Of a stretch of 64,000 nt of DNA, positions 59,506-64,000 are shown piece by piece. Every line of letters begins with the position of its first letter. Within the stretch, counting starts at the first letter, position 1. Source of the stretch: Microbacterium oleivorans (GTDB taxonomy: Bacteria > Actinomycetota > Actinomycetes > Actinomycetales > Microbacteriaceae); assembly GCF_001644225.1 (NCBI RefSeq), contig NZ_LSTV01000005.1:398387-462386 (forward strand), written 5' to 3'. The position numbers and the translations under genes are program-made. Under the pieces are notes generated by a model. That model saw only the letters and a list, made by a program, of their open reading frames with translations, was not told the DNA's origin and did not search any database.

Positions 59506-60212
59506 GAGGCGTCTCCTCCGAAGTCGAGGGAAGCGAGATCCGCGATGAAGTTGCCCGTGAGCTGCTGCAGATCGGTGCTGTGGGTGTTCAGGGCCGCCTG
59601 CGCGTTGCCGAGGGCCTGCAGATCGGCGTAGAACTCATCCGAGTCGCCGACCTGGCCCTCGACGACCGGCGCGTCGAGCACCGCGTCGATGATGGCGGGC
59701 AGCTCGTCCGCGAGGGGCTCGATCACCATGGGTGCGAGCTGTGCGACCAGCTCTTCGACGACGGTGTCGACGGCCGCGTTGAGCAGCTTCTTCTTGATGA
59801 TGAGCATGGGACCCGCGCCGGCGGCGGTGATCGGGTTGGTCAGCATCCCGATGAAAGCCAGCGCGGTGGTCGTGACGTCGGCGATGACCTTGATCTTGAG
59901 TCCGAGGACGACGCCCGCCCCCACATCCATCGCCGTCGCGGCGGGCGGCATGATGTCGACGAGCCGCTGCAGGTTCTGGGAGCGCGTGGTGGTCCACGCG
60001 GCGACGGTGGCGGGTCCGGTCTGGCCGCGGAGGGCAGTGGCGAGATCGTTGTTGACGACTCGATCGACCGACTGGATGACGCCCTCCAGCTCGCCGCCGA
60101 ACGTCCGGACGATCGTCGCCGCGCGGCGGATCTCGTCCTCGTCGATGTCCGGCCACTCGAAACCGAGCTTCTGCATGATCCAGACCAGCTCGTTCGGCAA
60201 CATCATGCCCAT
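59502..60212 (-). CDS. WXG100-like (CpnT N-terminal-type) secretion leader protein B
   Basis: A 236-residue helical protein beginning MGMMLPNELVWIM, with EWPDIDEDEIRRAATIVRTF and a hydrophobic centre (AFIGMLTNPITAAGAGPMLI). Paralogue of 57151-57858. AGGAGGGG precedes ATG 60212. It is the first gene of the toxin operon and probably carries the nuclease to a type VII secretion system. Confidence 0.8.
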   Translation of the reverse strand: MGMMLPNELVWIMQKLGFEWPDIDEDEIRRAATIVRTFGGELEGVIQSVDRVVNNDLATALRGQTGPATVAAWTTTRSQNLQRLVDIMPPAATAMDVGAGVVLGLKIKVIADVTTTALAFIGMLTNPITAAGAGPMLIIKKKLLNAAVDTVVEELVAQLAPMVIEPLADELPAIIDAVLDAPVVEGQVGDSDEFYADLQALGNAQAALNTHSTDLQQLTGNFIADLASLDFGGDAS

Positions 60213-60483
60213 GGCGCCCCCTCCTGCCACGACGCTATGCGCGAGGTGCGAGAGGGGAAGGGGGAGAACTCCGCATTTCGAGTCCGACCCGCCATCCGGG
60301 TCGCCTCGGCGCGTCTCATAAGGAGTTTCCAGGTTCCGCCGCTTGCCCGCGTGAACACGCGGATCTCGAGAGCGCGAGAGCACCCGGCCAGGCCGATTCC
60401 GCTCAGCCCGGCCAATCCGATCCGCGGTGCCCCCCGGATGACCCGTCGTGCGAAAGCCGCACTGAAGGAAGGAAAACAGACAC

Positions 60484-61092
60484 ATGCGTACCAACCTGAA
60501 GCGGACCCTCGTCCTCGGCTCCACCGGACTCGCGGCGGTCGCCCTGACCGCCGGCTTCGCCCTGCCGGCCAACGCGGCCGAGAGCGAGGACACCACCACC
60601 ACGACGGCGACGGAAGCATTCACCGACGTCCTCAACATCAACGAGTTGCTGGGCGGATCCGTCGACGGCGGCGATCTGCTGTCGGTCGGCGACATCTCGA
60701 CGGGCGACATCGGCTCCGGCAACGACGCGCCCATCGGCTCCGGCAACAGCGTCGATGCACCGATCGGATCGGGTAACGACACGTCGCTCGACGCCCCGGT
60801 CGGTTCGGGCAACGAGGTCGGCAACGGCAACGATGTCGGCTCGGGCAACGACACGGACGTCTCGCCGAACACCGACGTCTCGCCCGAGACGAACACGGAC
60901 GTCTCGCCGGACGTGAGCGGTGAGGTGGGCGACGTCACGAACGATGTCACCACCGAGACCGGTGACATCACGAGCGACGTCACCAACACGACTGGCGACC
61001 TCGTCGACGGCATCACGGGCGACGTCGACAGCACCGTCGGCGACGTGACGTCCGACGTGAACGACCTCGTCGACGGCATCCTGGGCGACTGA
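60484..61092 (+). CDS. secreted Gly/Asp/Ser-rich repetitive protein
   Basis: A 202-residue exported protein. The signal peptide ends at ANA near residue 32. The rest is low-complexity: GSGND/GSGNS units at about 78-125, then DVSP and TGD(V/I)TSDVTN-type units to the end. It is strongly acidic and Cys-free. GAAGGAAGG precedes the ATG. It may be a cell-surface or matrix protein; no family is recognised. Confidence 0.8.
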   Translation: MRTNLKRTLVLGSTGLAAVALTAGFALPANAAESEDTTTTTATEAFTDVLNINELLGGSVDGGDLLSVGDISTGDIGSGNDAPIGSGNSVDAPIGSGNDTSLDAPVGSGNEVGNGNDVGSGNDTDVSPNTDVSPETNTDVSPDVSGEVGDVTNDVTTETGDITSDVTNTTGDLVDGITGDVDSTVGDVTSDVNDLVDGILGD

Positions 61093-61101
61093 CCGCCCGC
61101 G

Positions 61102-61120
61102 GCAGGGCGCTCCGCCCTGC
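61102..61120 (+). terminator. first hairpin of a double terminator
   Basis: GCAGGGCG (61102-61109) pairs with CGCCCTGC (61113-61120) around a 3-nt loop. Confidence 0.5.
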
Positions 61121-61129
61121 GCTCGCGTC

Positions 61130-61166
61130 AACGAGGCCCCGAGCTCTTCCGGCTCGGGGCCTCGTT
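61130..61166 (+). terminator. strong terminator hairpin
   Basis: A 15-bp perfect stem (AACGAGGCCCCGAGC / GCTCGGGGCCTCGTT) with a 7-nt loop after the repetitive secreted protein. Confidence 0.8.
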
Positions 61167-61180
61167 GCGCTGTGAGGCTC

Positions 61181-61240
61181 GTCGAGCCGACGCGAACGGC
61201 CGCCATCGGGAGTGGATGCCGGCACCTCGCGTCGGCTCGG
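61181..61240. repeat. dispersed intergenic palindrome, copy 4
   Basis: The left arm TCGAGCCGACGCGAACGG and right arm CGTCGGCTCGG enclose GCCATCGGGAGTGGATGCCGG. It is the most diverged copy, outside the toxin locus and before the rhodanese gene. Confidence 0.7.
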
Positions 61241-61278
61241 CGCTGGGGCGGCGGCGCGGGCGGTCGTAGGGTCGAGCC

Positions 61279-62121
61279 ATGGCACGCGCGCGATTGATCG
61301 ACCCCCATGAACTCGAGCGGATGATGCGGGATGCCGCGCCGCTGACGGTACTCGACGTGCGGTGGCGGCTCGACCGGCCCGACGGCCGGGCCGACTACGA
61401 GGCGGGTCACATCCCCGGCGCGGTGTACGTGAGTCTCGACGACGAGCTCGCCGCCCATGGCGCGCCGGAGGACGGCCGGCATCCGCTCCCCGACATCGCC
61501 GACCTGCAGACCGCCGCCCGGCGCTGGGGCGTCGACACGGGCGACACCGTCGTGGTCTACGACGACTGGCAGACGTTCGGCGCCGCGCGCGCCTGGTGGG
61601 TGCTGACGGATGCCGGTGTGCCGGACGTTCGCGTGCTCGACGGCGGCCTCGGGGCGTGGCGAGACGCCGGGCTGCCGTTCGAGTCGGGCCCCGTGCACGC
61701 GGCTCGCGGCGACGTCGCGCTGACGCCGGGGCACCTGCCGCGCCTGGACATCGACGAGGCGGCGGCACTGCCGGCATCCGGGATCCTGTTCGACGTGCGC
61801 GCGCCCGAGCGCTACCGCGGCGACGTCGAGCCGATGGACCCGCGGGCGGGGCACATCCCCGGCGCGGTCAACGCGCCGACGGGCGGCAACGTCGACGAGC
61901 GCGGGCGTTTCCTCTCGCCCGAGCAACTGCGCGAGCGCTACGCGGCGCTCGGCGTCACGGACGACACGACCGTCGGCGTCAGCTGTGGCTCGGGGGTGTC
62001 GGCCGCGCAGGCCGCGTTCGCGCTGAGCCTCGCCGGCATCGACGCGGCGCTCTACGGCGGATCGTGGAGCCAGTGGGCGAACCACCCCGACCGCCCGGTC
62101 GCGACCGGCGATCACCCGTAA
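61279..62121 (+). CDS. thiosulfate/3-mercaptopyruvate sulfurtransferase (rhodanese)
   Basis: A 280-residue protein with two rhodanese domains. The N-terminal domain (LDVRWRLDRPDGRADYEAGH, IPGAVYVSLDDEL) is inactive as usual. The C-terminal domain has the active-site loop VSCGSGVSA with the persulfide Cys. TAGGGT (61267-61272) lies 6 nt before the ATG, so the mRNA is leaderless. Confidence 0.95.
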   Translation: MARARLIDPHELERMMRDAAPLTVLDVRWRLDRPDGRADYEAGHIPGAVYVSLDDELAAHGAPEDGRHPLPDIADLQTAARRWGVDTGDTVVVYDDWQTFGAARAWWVLTDAGVPDVRVLDGGLGAWRDAGLPFESGPVHAARGDVALTPGHLPRLDIDEAAALPASGILFDVRAPERYRGDVEPMDPRAGHIPGAVNAPTGGNVDERGRFLSPEQLRERYAALGVTDDTTVGVSCGSGVSAAQAAFALSLAGIDAALYGGSWSQWANHPDRPVATGDHP

Positions 62122-62124
62122 CGC

Positions 62125-63363
62125 TCAGCCGAGGACGGCCCGGGCCGCGCGTTCACCCGAGACGAGCGCGCCCGCGATCGACGGCGTCTCGCGGTGATCG
62201 CCCGCGACGATCACCCGCTCCGACAGCCGCACCGGTGACGCGTGCCGCAGCGGCGGAGGCAGGGCCGGCAGCGCGTGGGGGATGTCGTCGCGGCGCAGCA
62301 GCTCCCAGCTCCGCGCCTCGCCGCCCCACATCCGCTCCATGTGGGCGCGCACGGCACGCTCGTCGGCACCGCTGCCCAGCAGGCAGCTCGCCGCCACGAG
62401 GTGCCGGCCGGCCGGCGCGTAAGCGGGGGCCGTCCGTGACATCACGACGCTGTTGACGATCGGTCCCGAGCGCTCGCCGTCCACCGCGAGCAGAGCGGAT
62501 GCCGGTGCCTCCGGCCCCGTGCCGAACCACCACGTCTGCAACCCCCGCATCGCTGGTGCCGGCAGGTCGGTGAGCCCCGCCAGCGCCTCGCCGCCCACGG
62601 CGACGACCACCTCGCGCGCGGCGATCGTCGCGGCCCCCTCGAGCTCGACACGGTCTGCGCGGACGTCCATGCCGCGTACGGCATGAGAGAGGCGGATGTC
62701 GGCACCCGACGCACGGGCGAGTTCAGCGAGCCGTCGCGGCAGGGTCGCGACGCCCTGCGCGGGCACGCCCGGGCGGCCGAGCGCGAAAAGCCGGGCGAGC
62801 AGCGTCGCGTACGCGCCGGACGTCGCGGCCCCGTCGTCGGCGAGCACGCCGGTGAGGAACGGTTCGAGCACCGAGCGGCGCAGCGGGCCGGTCAGCCCGA
62901 CGCGGTCCCACCTCTCATGCAGGGTCGCGTCGTGTCCCTCGGCGACGGATGCCGGGCGCACCAGCGCCGGCACGAGCCACCGCGCGGCTGCCGCGAGATC
63001 GCGCATCGGGACGAGTCCCGACAGCGCACCCGCGACGGTGGCCGGCAGAAGCTCGGGATGCCGCAGCGGATGCGCGAGGACGTCCGACCGTCCGCCGCGC
63101 ACGACACGCACCCCGACGGGGAACGGGCGCAGGTCGAGGCTCGCGGGGTCGAGCGCGCGGGCGAGCGCGTCATAGCGGGGGTTCACGACCTGGAACCCCC
63201 GGTCGAGCAGGAACCCGTCGACGCGGTCGGTGCGCTGCCGACCGCCGACCTCGTCGGCCGCGTCGAGGACGACGACGTCGCGTCCGGCGCGGGCGAGCAG
63301 CGTCGCGCAGCGGAGCCCGGCGAGGCCCGCGCCGATGACGACGACATCGTGGAGTGCGGCCAT
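62125..63363 (-). CDS. FAD-dependent oxidoreductase (amine oxidase/phytoene desaturase-like)
   Basis: A 412-residue flavoprotein. Dinucleotide-binding motif VVVIGAGLAGLRCATLLARA near residue 7, then VLDAADEVGGRQRTDRVDGF, and a C-terminal FAD motif VIVAGDHRETPSIAGALVSG. It resembles protoporphyrinogen-oxidase/carotenoid-desaturase-type proteins. No carotenoid genes are near, so the substrate is open. ATG 63363 fits the family start. Confidence 0.9.
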   Translation of the reverse strand: MAALHDVVVIGAGLAGLRCATLLARAGRDVVVLDAADEVGGRQRTDRVDGFLLDRGFQVVNPRYDALARALDPASLDLRPFPVGVRVVRGGRSDVLAHPLRHPELLPATVAGALSGLVPMRDLAAAARWLVPALVRPASVAEGHDATLHERWDRVGLTGPLRRSVLEPFLTGVLADDGAATSGAYATLLARLFALGRPGVPAQGVATLPRRLAELARASGADIRLSHAVRGMDVRADRVELEGAATIAAREVVVAVGGEALAGLTDLPAPAMRGLQTWWFGTGPEAPASALLAVDGERSGPIVNSVVMSRTAPAYAPAGRHLVAASCLLGSGADERAVRAHMERMWGGEARSWELLRRDDIPHALPALPPPLRHASPVRLSERVIVAGDHRETPSIAGALVSGERAARAVLG

Positions 63364-63415
63364 GGCGACAGCCTCGCACAGCGCGTCGCCCCGGCATCCG
63401 TAGTTGAATTCAAGG

Positions 63416-64000
63416 ATGCGAGCTGCGTATATGTACGGTCCCGGTGACGTCCGCGTGATCGACGCCCCCGAGCCCCGGATCGAACAGCCCACCGACGCGG
63501 TCCTCCGCACCGTCGTCGCGTGCGTGTGCGGCAGCGACCTGCATCCGTACCACTCGATGACCCCGTCCGAACGGGGTCGCTCGATGGGGCACGAGATGAT
63601 CGGCGTCGTCGAGGAGGTCGGCGCCGACGTCCGCACGGTCGCGCCCGGTGACGTCGTCATCGTGCCGTTCGTCTTCTCGTGCGGCGCGTGCGAGTTCTGC
63701 CGCGCCGGACTGCAGACCTCGTGCCGCTTCGCGGGCCTCTCGGTGCCCACGGGCGCCGGCGGTGCGCAGGCCGAGCGTCGGCGCGCCCCGTTCGCCGACG
63801 GCACCCTGTATCGGGTCGACGTCGCCGAGGACGACCCGCGGATGCCGGGCCTCCTGACCCTCAGCGACGTCTACGGCACGGGCTGGCACGCCGCTGTGAC
63901 CGGCGGTGTCGCACCCGGAAAGGACGCCGTCGTGATCGGCGACGGCGCCGTGGGCCTCCTCGCCGTCCTCTCGGCACGGCAGCTCGGCGCCGAGCGCATC
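63416..64000 (+). CDS. zinc-dependent alcohol dehydrogenase (5' part only)
   Basis: The first 195 codons; the gene runs past the window end. Medium-chain dehydrogenase: catalytic zinc motifs CGSDLHPYHSM and GHEMIGVVEEVGADV, structural zinc cysteines CGACEFCRAGLQTSC, and the start of the NAD-binding fold VVIGDGAVGLLAVLSA (the second G of the usual GxGxxG pattern is present). CAAGG lies directly before the ATG. Divergent from the flavoprotein gene, 52 bp apart. Confidence 0.9.
   Translation, partial: MRAAYMYGPGDVRVIDAPEPRIEQPTDAVLRTVVACVCGSDLHPYHSMTPSERGRSMGHEMIGVVEEVGADVRTVAPGDVVIVPFVFSCGACEFCRAGLQTSCRFAGLSVPTGAGGAQAERRRAPFADGTLYRVDVAEDDPRMPGLLTLSDVYGTGWHAAVTGGVAPGKDAVVIGDGAVGLLAVLSARQLGAERI

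Overview
The window is a piece of chromosome from a high-G+C Gram-positive actinobacterium, most likely Microbacterium or a close Microbacteriaceae relative. The signs are very GC-rich codon use, many genes with a TANNNT -10 box only 6-7 nt before the start codon (leaderless transcripts), KdpF-type membrane peptides, several copies of a small protein family (DUF7882) typical of this group, and frequent GGATGCC/GGCATCC in non-coding DNA.

Layout. 1-2.65 kb: end of a sugar ABC transporter operon (two permeases, lipoprotein binding protein). 2.7-9.3 kb: housekeeping genes (photolyase, diacylglycerol kinase-like lipid kinase, seryl-tRNA synthetase, HAD phosphatase, LCP cell-wall ligase) and two serine tRNAs, UGA and GCU. 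9.3-11.7 kb: a 2.3-kb mini-island between two 53-bp direct repeats at the 3' end of tRNA-Ser(GCU). It has lower G+C than its neighbours and carries only an OLD/ABC-like ATPase and a PIN-domain nuclease, a candidate undescribed two-gene defence module. 11.7-15.8 kb: PatB-like aminotransferase, DUF7882 protein, TetR regulator, fasciclin protein, esterase.

15.8-23.8 kb: a sugar-utilisation locus (LacI regulator, binding protein, two permeases, GH32/43-like enzyme, DUF1304, Gfo/Idh/MocA oxidoreductase, DUF1349, ThuA). The same palindrome lies at the promoters of the transporter operon and of the esterase, so LacI probably controls both. Neither sugar locus encodes a transport ATPase, so a shared MsiK-type ATPase elsewhere is likely. 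23.9-31.8 kb: complete potassium-uptake operon kdpFABCDE with a preceding 27-aa membrane peptide and a pair of 24-bp direct repeats that are candidate KdpE sites. 31.9-40.3 kb: a stress cluster (zinc alcohol dehydrogenase, Mn-catalase, Dps, lytic transglycosylase, PncC/CinA, four more DUF7882 paralogues and several small proteins).

40.4-50.1 kb: MarR regulator, flavin reductase, transsulfuration genes (cystathionine beta-synthase, then a gamma-synthase or gamma-lyase) preceded by a leaderless 9-aa leader peptide with a Cys-Cys pair and a hairpin, an oxidoreductase, DUF1992, and a PadR-ABC-FtsX module. 50.1-56.4 kb: a tightly overlapping operon of agmatine deiminase, amidase, PLP decarboxylase and aminotransferase, divergent from a TetR gene with a palindrome between them. 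56.5-60.2 kb: a polymorphic-toxin locus with two WXG100-like leader proteins, a PD-(D/E)XK nuclease toxin, a tandemly duplicated immunity-like gene and a second, unassigned toxin-like gene. Dispersed intergenic palindromes are interspersed through it. 60.5-64 kb: a repetitive secreted protein, rhodanese, FAD-dependent oxidase and the start of another zinc alcohol dehydrogenase.
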